Positions 1 to 11,922 are shown, counted from the first letter of the stretch. The stretch is DNA of 64,000 nt from Leptodactylus fallax (GCA_947044405.1 CAMRHE010000331.1:682001-746000), one strand, 5' to 3'. A program made the numbers and translations. The notes: a model not told the origin generated them from the letters alone.

Positions 1-1250
1 TCCCCTTTTGAATCATGAACTCCTACAGGAAGAAGAGTTGCAGGATTCAAAGTTAAACAGCGTTCAAAAGAGATGTTTGAGGAGGACTGCAGAGCAAATT
101 CCATTTTGCACTGCCGTGCCAAAGAAAGGTGACGTCTGTCTACCTGTGTGAGGATAGCATGGATGTCATGAGGTGTATACACAAACAATAAATGATTTAG
201 GACAATGTCTGAGCTCTTCTCAAGCAACGCTTGTACTGAGAGGACAACCCGCACACAGGAGGGGGTCCCCCTGGCTACAGCATCTAACCATGAGCTGTAA
301 TAGGCCACCGGGCGTTTCTTATCCCCGTGTTGTTGTGTGAGAACTGCAGTTGCATGTCCCATCATCTCAGTCACGTAGAGCTGAAAAGGTTTCTGACAGT
401 CAGGTAGGCCTAAGGCCGGAGCACTGACTATCTGCAACTTCAGCTGGTAAAACGCATCCAAGGCCTCAGATGTGAGGCTGAATGGTTTTGAGGAGAGGCA
501 ATCATACAAAGGTTGCATGGTCAGAGATGCAGATCTGATCCATGGCCTACAGTAGGATACCAATCCCAAAAAGGTACGTAGCTGAGCATGAGAGGTCGGC
601 ACCTGCATGTCTCTCACCACCTTGGTCCTCTCATCTGACAGGTGCTTGGTACCCTGGCTGAGACAGTGTCCCAGAAACAACACTTTTTGTTTGCAAAATT
701 ACAACTTATCCTTGCTGGCCTTGCAGCCGTTCTGGTAGAGGAAACACAACAGGTCGATGGTCGCTGCTTCACAGGTTGGTTTGTTTGGAGCATAAAGAAG
801 AAGATCATCAACATATTGTAACAAAACAACATCATCATGTGGTGGATACCAAGTACTCATGATTAGTGTGAGACGTGAGACACCTTGTAAATTGGTTAGG
901 ACTGTTTTGCGCCCCTTGTGGTAGTACTGTCCAGGTGTACTGTTTTCCCCTAAATGTGAATGCAAACAAATACTGGCAATCGGGGTGCAAAGGTACGGAA
1001 AAAAAAAAAAGAGAAAAAAAACATTGCAAAGATCTACAGCGCTGTAATAAGTGGTTCCAGTAGAGACAGCTGATAACAGGGTATGTGACTTGGGCACTAC
1101 AAGTGTTTCAAGTAATGTCACTTTGTTTAATTCCCTGAGATCGTGAACCATACGGTATGTGTCTGGTTCTCCCTTCTTGCCCTTTTTCTTCACTGGGAAA
1201 AGAGGAGTGTTAGCTACAGAAGTGCATTCCTTCAATGCCTCTGCCTTCAC
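1..1250 (-). pseudogene. Retroviral pol remnant: reverse transcriptase to RNase H region
   Basis: The segment 1250-1060 encodes the N-terminal fingers of a retroviral reverse transcriptase (basic KKKGKKG loop, then an R-V-H-D-L-R-E-L-N motif). The catalytic YVDD lies near 800-830, preceded in another frame by an LPQGAQNSP motif near 920. Sequence from about 700 down to 1 reads in pieces as connection domain and RNase H-like sequence. An A-rich tract at 1000-1022 and several frame changes between 840 and 1060 interrupt it. It is a non-functional relic of RNA-dependent DNA polymerase; no product is expected. Confidence 0.75.
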
Positions 1251-1314
1251 TAATTCTACTATTGTTACTGCTATGGAATCCTCTTAGGCATGAGTCAGAG
1301 GATATTGTTTAATC

Positions 1315-1722
1315 CTAGGTGGCTGGGCTCCAGGTTTCAGGGTCACCATAACGGGGGGGTACATCCAATTTACCTAAATCTGTTTTCCCAGTTGCCCATA
1401 ATGCTGTTGGCACTTGGGATAACAGTACATTTTCTTCTTCAGTAAGGACAAAAATACAACTTGGTGTACTTAACTCAGCAGATAACAAGCATAAAAATTC
1501 ATGATTGGTATGTGTGACCTTCACATATGCTTCCCCTGATGGATGCAGCATGATGTTACAACCTAATACTCCCATCACATCTGTACCAAGAATGTTATCT
1601 GATGTGTCAGAGACTAGATACCTAGTGAGTATCCTGCAGCCCTGAAATGAGGTTTCTACAGGATCAGTTTGATCTAAAGCATCCACCGTTTTAGTGAGAA
1701 GTCTTCCATAATAAGCTTCCAC
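1315..1722 (-). pseudogene. Retroviral protease / pro-pol linker remnant
   Basis: An open stretch of 135 codons between the gag and reverse transcriptase segments. Its position and a hydrophobic section ending in I-L-G-T-D-V-M-G-V-L-G-C resemble the C-terminal half of a retroviral aspartic protease, where I-L-G-x-D is the usual flap-following motif. The catalytic D-S/T-G is not in this frame and would lie upstream, where the frame is lost. The rest (to 1315) looks like the pro-pol linker that precedes the polymerase. Assignment rests on order and the ILGTD motif. Confidence 0.5.
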
Positions 1723-2517
1723 TGATTCACCTTTCTCTCTTTTAGCAGATACCTTACTTCAGGTGATAACAGGCAAGACAATAAATTCACATAACATAGT
1801 ACAAGACATAATTTCATATGTTTAAATACTTTCTTGAATATTTTACACATATATATTACACAATATTATACACATATATATTGTCATTGTACCTTACTTT
1901 TCCATTTAACCTTAGACTAACACTTTTATCAAAATATTTTCCCTTTGGGCATAAATAGTCATCATACACAGGCTGCGGACCCCGGAGGCCCAAAGCCAAG
2001 TTTCACTTTGTGATAATTGACATTTAGTATTATTGGGTAACACAGCATCATGTTTAGCTTGTGATTTTCTGCGTGTCCATCACATCAGATACAACGTCCT
2101 TGGAGTTACTTGGCAGTCAATTAATGTTTTGGTTATTCCCTGCAGAACATCTGCAGAGCGCTACAACAGAATACAGGAATACAATTCAAGCAGATAGCAG
2201 TTAATACTGACACCAAAATTACATATTACTATTTTTGTACAATTTTCAAATATTTCCCCAAACCTCACCTTTTGTCATTACCACAGGTGTTCAAAACCCC
2301 TGAGTTGTACTTCAGGTTACCTTAAGGGCAAACTGCCAGACTTTAGAATTTTCTTCACTGGATTCCAACCAAAAGTTGAACCCCTGTGGAACATCACACT
2401 ATCCTAGTTTCTTCTTTTTAGGGGACATTTCCTGAAAGCGGATTTAATTTTACAAAAAGCATAAAAGTTGAATCCTGGCATTGATATAAACAGAATGAAT
2501 ATTACAAATACAGGTTG

Positions 2518-2519
2518 AC

Positions 2520-2552
<33 letters not shown>

Positions 2553-2560
2553 TATATAAT
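2518..2560. repeat. (AT)n microsatellite
   Basis: About 40 bases of nearly pure alternating A and T, with one C interruption, inside the decayed gag region of the endogenous retrovirus. Confidence 0.9.
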
Positions 2561-2610
2561 ACATAATCCAATAAACATCATACCGATGGTGTATAGTTTT
2601 TCTCTTTGCA

Positions 2611-2910
2611 CTATATCAGATTCTCTGACTGAGGTGGGGGTGATTCATTATTTCCTGAACTATCATCCCCTTTTCCTATTCTCTTGCTTCCTTCTATCAG
2701 GGCATATATACCTCTTTGCAACTTGTTATCTTGAATCAGTCCTGCATGGTCTAATCTCCACTGATCCCAAAATTTACTGTCTACCAACCCAGTTTTGTGT
2801 ATTCCTGCTCTTTTTAGGATTGTCTTTAACTGTGCGGCTACTTCTTTCCCTTCCCCTATTTCTATTAGTTCAAATAGGGTGTACCATATCTTAGAGGGTC
2901 CCTTCCCCAT
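2611..2910 (-). pseudogene. Retroviral gag N-terminal fragment (matrix-like)
   Basis: The open frame starts with Met-Gly on the minus strand at 2910, about 760 bases downstream of the primer binding site, where gag should begin. A glycine directly after the start methionine is the usual myristoylation context of retroviral matrix proteins, but no other matrix feature is diagnostic. The frame closes after 99 codons and the rest of gag (2600-1740) has decayed. Function would be virion core assembly at the membrane; this copy cannot make a full Gag. Confidence 0.45.
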
Positions 2911-3669
2911 CTTGGCTGGTAGCTAATCAGCCCATGAGTCTCTCACTCCTCTAGGGCAACCTTGAGACAATAGAGGGTCACTTATGACTACTTTAGTGAG
3001 AACTCCCAAACAGACTCTTCTGTTTTCTTTGAACTATCTGTGCAAGTTCTGGAGTAGTGCTCAGGGCAATGCCTAATGGCTTCCACAGACTCAACTTTCT
3101 GTCTGTGTCCCCTTACCAAAACATTCCTGAATTATTGCACGCACTTCGCGCGGATTCTACTAAGTCCTTCGTGCTACTACTCAGGTTCCTTTCGACCTTG
3201 ACCGTCCAGGCACGGCTGGAGGCTAGTGTTCCAAAACAAGGACTTTTCAATCACTCAGTGCTTCTCAGTTCCGAACCTTGTCCGCAACTCTAGGGGTTAA
3301 AAACAGAGAACTTTTCCCCGTTTCTTGCAGCCTTATATATCTTATAACACAGGTAAGATACAAACATCAATAGGAAGGTAAGACAGACAGCAAAGAAAGC
3401 AATTTCTACATCATTTACAGGTGACATGTCCCTTATTAGGTTCTTCCGTACTATTTAATTGGCATCGAGATGTCATATAAACATGCAGCAGCTTACCTCA
3501 CTCATCGATACAGAGAATAGACACACAGGAACCTCAGATATACTAATTGGCAAGATAAGGTCTTACCTCACAGTACTGTTTTTCTTTTATCTGAGGTCCT
3601 CTGGTCCCGTCCTCAGGTCGATCGGTGAGTGGGTCGGCACTCTATCGGCTGCACATCAGATGATCTCGA

Positions 3670-3687
3670 GCCCCACGTTGGGCGCCA
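3670..3687 (-). promoter_or_regulatory. Retroviral primer binding site, tRNA-Lys(1,2) type
   Basis: On the minus strand this 18-mer begins TGGCGCCCAACG and continues TGGGGC, which is the complement of the 3' end of tRNA-Lys1,2 used by several retroviruses. It lies 5 bases from the LTR end, as expected for initiation of minus-strand DNA synthesis, and fixes the element's orientation. Confidence 0.85.
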
Positions 3688-3692
3688 ATTTC

Positions 3693-4118
3693 TGTCGGGG
3701 GTTAAGTTCCCCCGGGATGGATGTCACCGTAATCCAAATTAAATAAAGAATAATAACGAGCTCGGGTAACAAACGTACAGACACGCCCAGGAGTCTAGTA
3801 AGAATGATTTTGTTTATTCCATAGTTGATACAGGTTTTTTAAAGGTAAAGCTGGTTACATAGTAATCATGTGACCAATGTACATATTTGGTCTTTCTGGT
3901 TCCGCTGTTAAACAGTTTTACAGTTTCTCATAACATATGTTACTTCTCATTACTTATCTGTATGTTTTCTTTTAACTTTCCTGAGAACAGCAAGACCTTG
4001 AATGCTATCTCAGACTTAGTGTCTGCAAAAGCTCTAAATTGTGCTGTCTGCAAAACATTTAACTCTCTGTGTATAGAGTATATAACATATAATACAAGTT
4101 ATATTTTTAACCCTTACA
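3693..4118 (-). mobile_element. Endogenous retrovirus LTR (5' LTR)
   Basis: The segment is bounded by TGT...ACA: on the minus strand it begins TGTAAGGG and ends CCCCGACA just before the primer binding site. It carries an AATAAA polyadenylation signal on the minus strand near 3812 and A/T-rich TATA-like sequence near 4080-4110. Immediately beyond 4118 the sequence resumes as a different LTR family (matching 15100-15470), so the boundary is also defined by comparison with an uninterrupted copy. Confidence 0.75.
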
Positions 4119-4486
4119 ACCCTTTATGCCACCTCCCAGAATGAGGTCACCGGCGACAGCAAGTCTGATTGAGTAACGCACTCAAGTCCAGATTCTTTGT
4201 AAAGAGCTGAGACCAAGTGAAATGATGCAATGTTATCAGCCATATCTGATCAACCAGCCCAGACTGATCAATGCATGTTTCTTTGATCACTCAGGGCTGT
4301 GTATGAATTCAATGGAGCCCTGCTGGGATGGATACAAAGCCCTATTGTTCCAGTCCGGCCACTATTGGCAATATACCTATGAGTAGGCTGTGCACATTAT
4401 GAATGAATAGAAGAAAGCGGTAGATACGATACCCAGAGATCAAAATACATCTCTGAGTTATAGCCATATTTCAGTGGAATCATCAC
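4119..4486 (-). mobile_element. LTR fragment (5' portion), same family as the 11949-15470 element
   Basis: Matches 15103-15470 across its length at roughly 85-90% by eye, sharing the stretch AATGAGGTCACCGGCGACAG and the terminus ending in CATCAC. The outer end abuts zinc-finger coding sequence at 4487, so this LTR inserted in a zinc-finger array. The remainder of the LTR was displaced leftward by the later endogenous retrovirus insertion at 4118 and lies outside the window. Confidence 0.8.
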
Positions 4487-4487
4487 G

Positions 4488-5177
<690 letters not shown>

Positions 5178-6172
5178 TGAATGTTTTTATAGATGAGCAG
5201 TTTTATATATATTTTAATCATCCACTGTGATAAATTTGGCATACATATCTAGGCCTTTAAGGCAGATTTACTAAAACTTCCTAAATATTAGACAGCGCCT
5301 TTTCAAAGACATACTGATAGGGAATGTAGATTTTGAGCCCTATATGGGACAGTGACTGACAATGTCTGTAAAGCGCTGCAGAATATGATGGTGATATATA
5401 AGTAAGCAGAATAAATAAATAAATAGTGTCTTAGACTGCACTAGATTTATTATAGTGTCTAATGCTGTGTGATAAACCTGGCCTATATGGAGACTGTCTA
5501 TGGACCCTTCCTACAAAGTTTCTGCTTATTTTGTGTAAGTTGTGAACATGTCGACAAAGTGTGTAAAATACTTGATATATGTGGTGCAAGGCATGTTAGA
5601 CAGATTTATGGTACAAATATGGCAGAATTCTGATGCATTTTAGTAAATCTGTGCCCATGTGTAATTGAAATCCTTCTTCATGTGATATTTTCTATATGGA
5701 CTTCTTTCGTGAAAAAGATGTAGTAAGACTAGTGTTCTGTATGTCAGTCTTAATTCTCCTGCTGGCTCCGGTTTTCTGGAGTGAGTGTTAGTAAATTTGT
5801 GGGCCGAGGTTTCCCCATTTCCTCCCTGGGCCAGCTTTGTCTCTGTCCTGCTCCATCCACTTTCATAAAAAGTGTCAAGTAGGGCGCAGAATCAACAATG
5901 CGGCGGCACAGAAGAGGGGCAGGCCTATAAGATGTGCCACATTTACACCCATCTGCACCACAGAACAGATGTCGTTTGGTTAGTAAATTCCCGAATGTGC
6001 TTCATGTCTATTTTATTACTTCAAGCGTTGTTGACTTTTGATGTAAAAATCACTTTTGCTGTATTTTGATGTAAAACTGATGGATTAGGCCAATTGAATT
6101 TTCACAATAGGATGAGCTATGAAACCCGTGACCTGCAGAAACGCAAATAGGAAACTTCAAGTAAGTGAAATA
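5178..6172. other. Non-coding stretch downstream of the zinc-finger pseudogene
   Basis: About 1 kb with no supportable gene. It separates the last finger from the 3' UTR-like block, whereas in the two other paralogues these are almost adjacent, so this stretch looks inserted or retained only here. The only recognised element is the SINE tail at 5303-5425. Confidence 0.6.
5303..5425 (+). mobile_element. SINE 3' fragment (tRNA-derived family)
   Basis: Contains the tail module AAGACATACTGATAGGGAAT, then TAAAGCGCTGCAGAATATGA and an A/T-rich end (AATAAATAAATA). It shares the ...TACTGATAGGGAAT... module, in opposite orientation, with the longer copy at 24655-24916. The tRNA-like head is missing, as in a 5'-truncated retroposon. 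Confidence 0.65.
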
Positions 6173-6455
6173 CATTTTGGAAAAATACCAAAATATACAT
6201 AGAAATAGGCTTAAGGCGACAAATCTAATTGTCATGTGCACTAATATTATATATATCCTATGAATATAATTGGTTAATCACATCTATAGCATATAAGGGA
6301 TTGGGGCAGGTCTTTACTATTAAATAAAGGGATCATAGATCAAAAAAATTTCATTGCAGTGTTTGTGACTTTTATATCACCCCGACTGATGACTCTCTCT
6401 ATGGTACATAGGTAATGCTGAAATTCACTCGCTCATCCCTGGGACCCTCAGCAGT
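6173..6455 (+). other. Former zinc-finger gene 3' UTR, with ATTAAA signal
   Basis: Aligns by eye with 30963-31190 and 57771-57995, the sequence directly after the zinc-finger arrays of the other two paralogues (shared GGAAAAATACCAAAATATACAT, AATAGGCTTAAGG and CTGATGACTCTCT). An ATTAAA polyadenylation signal candidate is at 6319-6324. It supports the reading that 4488-6455 is a decayed copy of the same gene unit. Confidence 0.65.
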
Positions 6456-6494
6456 ACTTTTTTAAAGTCTACTTTACAGAAACATTCACTGAAT

Positions 6495-6640
6495 TAAAGG
6501 GGTTGTCCATTATTTGTTTTATTTATGACCTATCCTTAAGACTATAAATAAGAGGTGCATCTGGTAGAGCCGGGAGTAGTTGGCTCAATGCCCTGTATAG
6601 TGGCCAGGGCTGGTACTGCAGCTCCGCTTTTATTATAAAT
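6495..6640 (+). repeat. Interspersed repeat end ('AAAGGGGTTGTCCA' type)
   Basis: Begins with TTAAAGGGGTTGTCCAT followed by a 'gacctatccttaag' segment. The reverse complement of 34290-34500 begins TTAAAGGGGTTATCCGG and continues 'ggccaatccttacgatagg', so the two are diverged copies of one family in opposite orientation. It is probably a short non-autonomous DNA element; the class is not certain. 6641-6895 has nothing recognisable. Confidence 0.5.
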
Positions 6641-6896
6641 GAGCTGGACAGGATCCACATAATTGGGGAAGACTAAATTCTTTTCCATGGATGGCCCACT
6701 CACCCCAATCTTACACAATACAGAGTTCCCATCAGGCCTAACTACCAGATTCCTCTCAGGCACGCGCGTTCCTCTACACCCCCATTTTATCATCTCATAC
6801 ACAGTCAGGGATTTCAACCTTATGAAAACCCAGTGAATTATTGTGCAAGTCTTTCCTCTACTTGGCACATCCCCCTCCTCCACGGATTTGCAGAAC

Positions 6897-7110
6897 TAAG
6901 ACATACTATACTACACTGCACTATACAGTCCACTATATAATACTCTGCACTACACTCAACCACTTTACACTACACTGCACTATAGTACACTACAGTACAC
7001 TATACTACACTACACTACAGTACACTATACTACACTACACTGCACTATAGTACAATACACTACACTACACTACAGTACAATGCAATACACTACACTGCAG
7101 TACACTACCC
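6897..7110. repeat. Degenerate (TACAC/ACTAC)n simple repeat
   Basis: About 210 bases of imperfect repetition of CACTACACTA / TATACTACAC motifs. No coding content. 7111-7368, which follows, has no recognised gene or repeat. Confidence 0.85.
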
Positions 7111-7368
7111 TGGAATCTGCCTGTGAGGTCTCCCTGATGAGGAGCAGTGACAATATCTTACCTGAATATTGGTATGTGGGAATCTTTTCCTAGCAGCAAA
7201 ACTATACTGAGGAGAGGGTTGGATAACAGACTTCTTTGTCTGGTTAAGTGATATAATATGGTTGATAACAGAAACGGGCAAACATCTGAAGGTTCATGTT
7301 TCAAGTTTAAACATTTTTTTCAGGTTGAATAAACTTGTAAAGAATCAGGGCTTCAATTAGTTTAAAAT

Positions 7369-8460
7369 ATAAAGAATGACACTGTCAGGACTCTTTGGAC
7401 TATATATCTATAAAACATAGTGTATGACACTGTCAGGGCTCCTAGGATTATATATCTATAAAACATAGTGTATGACACTGTCAGGGCTCCTAGGACTATA
7501 TATCTATAATACATAGTGTATGACACTGTCAGGACTCCTAGGACTATATATCTATAATACATAGTGTATGACACTGTCAGGACTCCTAGGACTATATATC
7601 TATAATACATAGTGTATGACAGTGTCAGGACTCCTAAGACTATATATCTATAAAACATAGTGTATGACACTGTCAGGGCTCCTAGGATTATATATCTATA
7701 AATAGTGTATGACACTGTCAGGGCTCCTAGGACTATATATCTATAATGCATAGTGTATGACACTGTCAGGGCTCCTAGGACTATATATCTATAAAACATA
7801 GTGTATGACACTGTCAGGACTCCTAGGACTATATATCTATAATACATAGTGTATGACAGTGTCAAGACTCCTAGGACTATATATCTATAATACATAGTGT
7901 ATGACACTGTCAGGATTCCTAGGACTATATATCTATAAAACATAGTGTATGACACTGTCAGGGCTCCTAGGACTATATATCTATAATACATAGTGTATGA
8001 CACTGTCAGGGCTCCTAGGACTATATATCTATAAAACATAGTGTATGACACTGTCAGGACTCCTAGGACTATATATCTATAATACATAGTGTATGACACT
8101 GTCAGGGCTCCTAGGACTATATATCTATAATGCATAGTGTATAACACTGTCAGGGCTCCTAGGACTATATATCTATAATACATAGTGTATGACACTGTTA
8201 GGGCTCCTAGGACTATATATCTATAATACATAGTGTATGATACTGTCAGGGCTCCTAGGACTATATATCTATAATACATAGTGTATGACATTGTCAGGGC
8301 TCCTAGGACTATATATCTATAAAACATACTGTATGACACTGTCAGGACTCCTGGGACTATATATCTATAAAACATAGTGTATGACACTGTCAGGGTTCCT
8401 AGGACTATATATCTATAAAACATAGTGTATGACACTGTCAGGGCTCCTAGGAATATATAT
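7369..8460. repeat. 48-bp minisatellite, about 23 copies
   Basis: The unit is ACTATATATCTATAAAACAT followed by AGTGTATGACACTGTCAGG and GCTCCTAGG, repeated every 48 bases with small substitutions (AAAACAT versus AATACAT; GGGCTCC versus GGACTCC). Because 48 is divisible by 3 the minus strand stays open for 389 codons (16-residue repeat), which is not evidence of a gene. The array is interrupted by a solo LTR at 8461 and continues to about 9360. Confidence 0.95.
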
Positions 8461-8930
8461 TGTGGGAGTGTGAACCTAGAGGGCACTGGTGAGCGACCCA
8501 AATCCAGGCTTAAAAAGGTCCTCAGCCACACCCATAGGTGGGGCCCAACTCCAGAGGGAGTGTACGCAGCAGGAGAGACTGCTGAGGAGACCTGCAGAGA
8601 GCAGGCAAACGCTGGAACCAGTGGGAGACAGACAGGCGGTCTGTCCCAGGAGGACTGGACTTCCTAAGCGGACGCGCTTGAGCTAAGTGAGAGCCAAGTT
8701 GCTTCTTGCCCCCAGAGGTTAGTCAGGGCTCAAGCAGTGAGGTAGTGCCCTATGTGTGGGCTAGGCTGTTTGTTATTTTTGTTCCTGTTCCATTTGTAAG
8801 CTGAATAAAGCCATTTACTTTGGATTAACACCGCCTGATATGCTGCTTGTTTGACACCTGGTACCACCAACACCACTGTGGAGTCCAGGAGGCTGCCGCC
8901 TTTGAGGCTAAATCCCCCCAAATTGTCACA
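8461..8930 (+). mobile_element. Solo LTR, same superfamily as the myosin-carrying element
   Basis: Bounded by TGTGGG...GTCACA and flanked by ATAT on both sides (8457-8460 and 8931-8934); deleting the LTR and one ATAT restores the 48-bp repeat unit exactly. It shares the layout of the 19765 and 24001 LTRs: 'gagggcactggtgagcgaccca', 'ctcagccacaccca', 'ggggctcaa(g/c)', 'AGCTGAATAAAGCCA' with the polyadenylation signal, and a terminal 'ccccaa..tgtcaca'. It is a recombined or diverged relative, with no internal region left. Confidence 0.85.
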
Positions 8931-9360
8931 ATATCTATAAAACATAGTGTATGACACTGACAGGACTCCTAGGACTATATATCTATAAAACATAGTGTAT
9001 GACACTGTCACAGCTCCTAGGACTACATATCTATAAAACATAGTGTATGACACTGACAAGGCTCTTAGGACTATATATCTATAAAACATAGTGTATGACA
9101 CTGTCAGGGCTCCTAGGACTATATATCTATAATATATAGTGTATGACACTGTCAGGACTCCTAGGACTATACATCTATAAACATAGTGTATGACACTGTC
9201 AGGGCTCCTAGGACTATATATCTATAATATATAGTGTATGACACTGTCAGGGCTCCTAGGACTATATATCTATAAAACATAGTGTATAACACTGTCAGGA
9301 CTCCTAGGACTATATATCTATAAAATATAGTGTATGACACTGACAGGGCTCCTACGGCTA
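8931..9360. repeat. 48-bp minisatellite, continuation (about 9 copies)
   Basis: Same 48-bp unit as 7369-8460 on the other side of the solo LTR, ending in a degenerate copy near 9360 where the Helitron-like repeat begins. Confidence 0.92.
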
Positions 9361-10635
9361 TCTTTCTTATTATATACAAATGAGTTTCTGTCTGTCGGAA
9401 TGTTCTTTATGTGCGACCAAACGGCTGGACCAATCCTCACCAAATTTGGTACACAGGTGCAACAGGTGTCCAGTAAGATTTTAGAACAGGTCTCAACTCT
9501 CTAGGATGTACAGTTCCTGAGATACAGTATTCCCAAAAAATGACCTGCATTAGCCAATACAAGCCTGCAAGTCTTTCACTCATATTCAATCTGCCATACA
9601 CATGGTCACATGTCCCTTATCAGCCAATAGAAGCTCACAAGCACACATATGGAAACTCCAGGTTTCCTTAACAACCCCGCCATTTTTCTAAACTACACCC
9701 TTGGCAGAGCGGTGCATGCTATTTGTATATGTAGAGATGTAGCAGAACTGTGTGTGCTGTGTGTATGTAGAGATGTAGCAGAGCTGTGTATGTATAGCTG
9801 TTACAGAGCTGTGTATGTAGAGATATAGCAGAGCTGTGTGTGAATGTAGATATGTGGCAGAGCTGTGTGGGTATGTAAACATGTAGCAGAGCTATGTGTG
9901 CTTTGTCTGTATGTAGAGATGTAACAGCTGTGTATGTAGAGATGTAGCAGAGCTGTGTGTGCTGTGTGTATGTTGAGATGTAGCAGAGCTGTGTATGTAG
10001 AGATGTAGCAGAGCTGTGTGTGCTGTGTGTATGTAGAGATGTAGCAGATCTGTGTATGTAGAGAAGTAGCAGAAGCTGTGTGTGCTGTGTTTATGTTGAG
10101 TTGTAGTAGAGCTGGGTATGTTGTGTGTATGTAGAGATGTAGCAGAGCTGTGTGTGCTGTGTATGTGGAGATGTAGCAGAGCTATGTATGTAGAGATGTA
10201 GAGCTGTGTAGCAGAGATGTAGCAGAGCTGTGTGTGCAGTGTCCATTATTGTACTGACAATCTCTCTCCTTTGGTTTTCCGGATACAGAAGAATATGTCG
10301 CTTATTTTTCTATAATAATTCCGACATTTTTCTTCACTGCTGTAGGTCTGCTTTAAAGGGGCAGGGCGCTGTGGATGTCACTGTTACACAAGGTCACATA
10401 CACACAGTTTTACTCCAGGTAACAACCGATCGCAGGTTTTTCACTGATATCTAAACTGAGATACACATGATCACATGACGCTTATGGACCAATGGAAACT
10501 CGCAGATTCTTCAGTCTTCACATACACACAGCTTTACACCAGGTTTCCATAGCAACCAACCTATTCTTATGGGGCAACTACACAAAAAAAAAAATTAAAT
10601 ATACCCATGCGAAGCCGAGTCCTTCTGCTATTCTC
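9354..10635 (+). mobile_element. Helitron-like non-autonomous element (tentative)
   Basis: The start region (GAGTTTCTGTCTGTC, then 'acggctggaccaatc..caccaaatttgg') recurs at 19495-19700. The far end reads ATGCGAAGCCGAGTCCTTCTGCTAT, which resembles the GC-hairpin plus CTAG/CTAT terminus typical of animal Helitrons. No target duplication is expected for Helitrons and none is seen. It carries a minisatellite at 9715-10235 and no Rep/Helicase gene. 10236-10635 is otherwise featureless. Confidence 0.45.
9715..10235. repeat. Minisatellite of GTAGAGATGTAGCAGAGCTGT units
   Basis: Irregular tandem copies of TGTAGAGATGTAGCAGAGCTG with optional TGTGTGCTGTGTGTA spacers, lying inside the Helitron-like repeat. 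It has no coding value. Confidence 0.88.
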
Positions 10636-10638
10636 TTA

Positions 10639-11922
10639 CAGTGGGTACGGAAAGTATTCAGACCCCTTTAAATTTTTCACTCTTTGTTTCATTGCAGCCA
10701 TTTGCTAAAAGCAAAAAAGTTCATTTTATTTCTCATTAATGTACACTCAGCTCCCCATCTTGACAGAAAAAAACTGAAATGTAGATATTTTTGCAAATTT
10801 ATTAAAAGAGAAAAACTGAAAAATCACATGGTCATAAGTATTCAGAGCCTTTGCTGTGACACTCATATTTACCTCACATGCTGTCCATTTCCTTCTGATC
10901 CTCCTTGAGATGGTTCTACTCCTTCATTGGAGTCCAGCTGTGTTTAATTAAACTGATTGGACTTGATTAGGAAAGGCGCACACCTGTCTATATAAGACCT
11001 CACAGCTCACAGTGCAGGTCATAGAAAATGAGAATCATGAGGTCAAAGGAACTGCCCAAGGAGCTCAGAGACAGAATTGTGGATAGGCACAGATCTGGCC
11101 AAGGTTACAAAAGAATTTCTGCAGAACTCAAGGTTCCTAAGAGCACAGTGGCCTCCATAATCCTTAAATGGAAGAAGTTTGGGAAAAACTGAGCAATCAT
11201 GGGAGAAGAGCCTTGGTGAGAGAGGTAAAGAAGAACCCAAAGATCACTGTGGCTGAGCTCTAGACATGCAGTAGGGAGATGGGAGAAAGTTCCACAAAGT
11301 CAACTATCACTGCAGCCCTCCACTAGTCAGGGCTTTATGGCAGAGTGGCCCGAAGGAAGCCTCTCCTTAGTGCAAGACATATGAAAGCCCGTATAGAGTT
11401 TGTCAAAAAACACATGAAGGACTCTCAGACTATGAGAAATAAGATGCTCTGTTCTGACGAGATGAAGATTGAACTTTTTGACATTAATTCTAAGCGGTAA
11501 GTGTGGAGTAAACCAGGCACTGCTCATCACCTGACCAATACAATCCCAACAGTGAAACATGGTGGTGGCAGCATTATGCTATGGGGGTGTTTTTCAGCTG
11601 CAGGGATAGAACGACTGTTTGCAATTGAAGAAAAGATGAATGCGGCCAAGTACAGAGATATCCTGGAAGAAAACCTCTTCCAGAGTGCTCTGGACCTCAG
11701 ACTAGGCCGAAGGTTCACCTTCCAACAAGACAATGACCCTAAGCACACAGCTAAAATAACAAAGGCGCGGCTTCGGAACAACTCTGTGACCATTCTTGAC
11801 TGGTCCAGCCAGAGCCCTGACCTCAACCCAATTGAGCATCTCTGGAGAGATCTGAAAATGGCTGTCCACCAACGTTCACCATCCAACCTGATGGAACTGG
11901 AGAGGATCTGCAAGGTAGAATG
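10639..11922 (+). mobile_element. Tc1/mariner element 1, 3' truncated
   Basis: Starts at CAGTGGGTACGGAAAGTATTCAG right after a TA (10637-10638), the usual Tc1 target, immediately beyond the Helitron-like end. The reciprocal 3' inverted repeat is absent: transposase homology stops near 11922 and unrelated sequence follows, then the LTR element at 11949. The element cannot move. Confidence 0.85.
11037..11922 (+). pseudogene. Tc1-like transposase, frame-broken
   Basis: Start ATG at 11037 leads into a helix-turn-helix DNA-binding domain (KELRDRIVDRH ... YKRISAEL ... SILKWKKFG), then frame breaks and stops near 11190-11500. The catalytic domain resumes at 11501 with [22 protein letters not shown] (second Asp) and [11 protein letters not shown] (Glu). 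The first Asp lies in SDEMKIELF near 11455 in another frame. All three DDE residues are visible but not in one frame, and about 40 C-terminal residues are missing. A dead copy of a cut-and-paste transposase. Confidence 0.85.

Larger units (their letters stand above)
1..3692 (-). mobile_element. Endogenous retrovirus, internal region (truncated by window edge)
   Basis: Read on the minus strand the order is LTR (3693-4118), primer binding site, about 760 bases of leader, a gag start (2910), decayed gag/protease sequence, protease and linker (1722-1315), then reverse transcriptase and RNase H-like sequence running off the left edge. The frame is broken repeatedly, so the copy is dead. The pol lineage looks retroviral rather than Gypsy because the polymerase box reads YVDD within LLQYVDDLLLYA and an LPQG motif is present. 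Class (gamma/epsilon-like) is an inference. Integrase, any env, and the second LTR lie outside the window. Confidence 0.8.

Noticed and set aside
7362..8531. 389-codon minus-strand frame as a protein gene
   Set aside because: It is a 48-bp minisatellite whose period is a multiple of three; the frame runs into the solo LTR and has no promoter or other coding signal.
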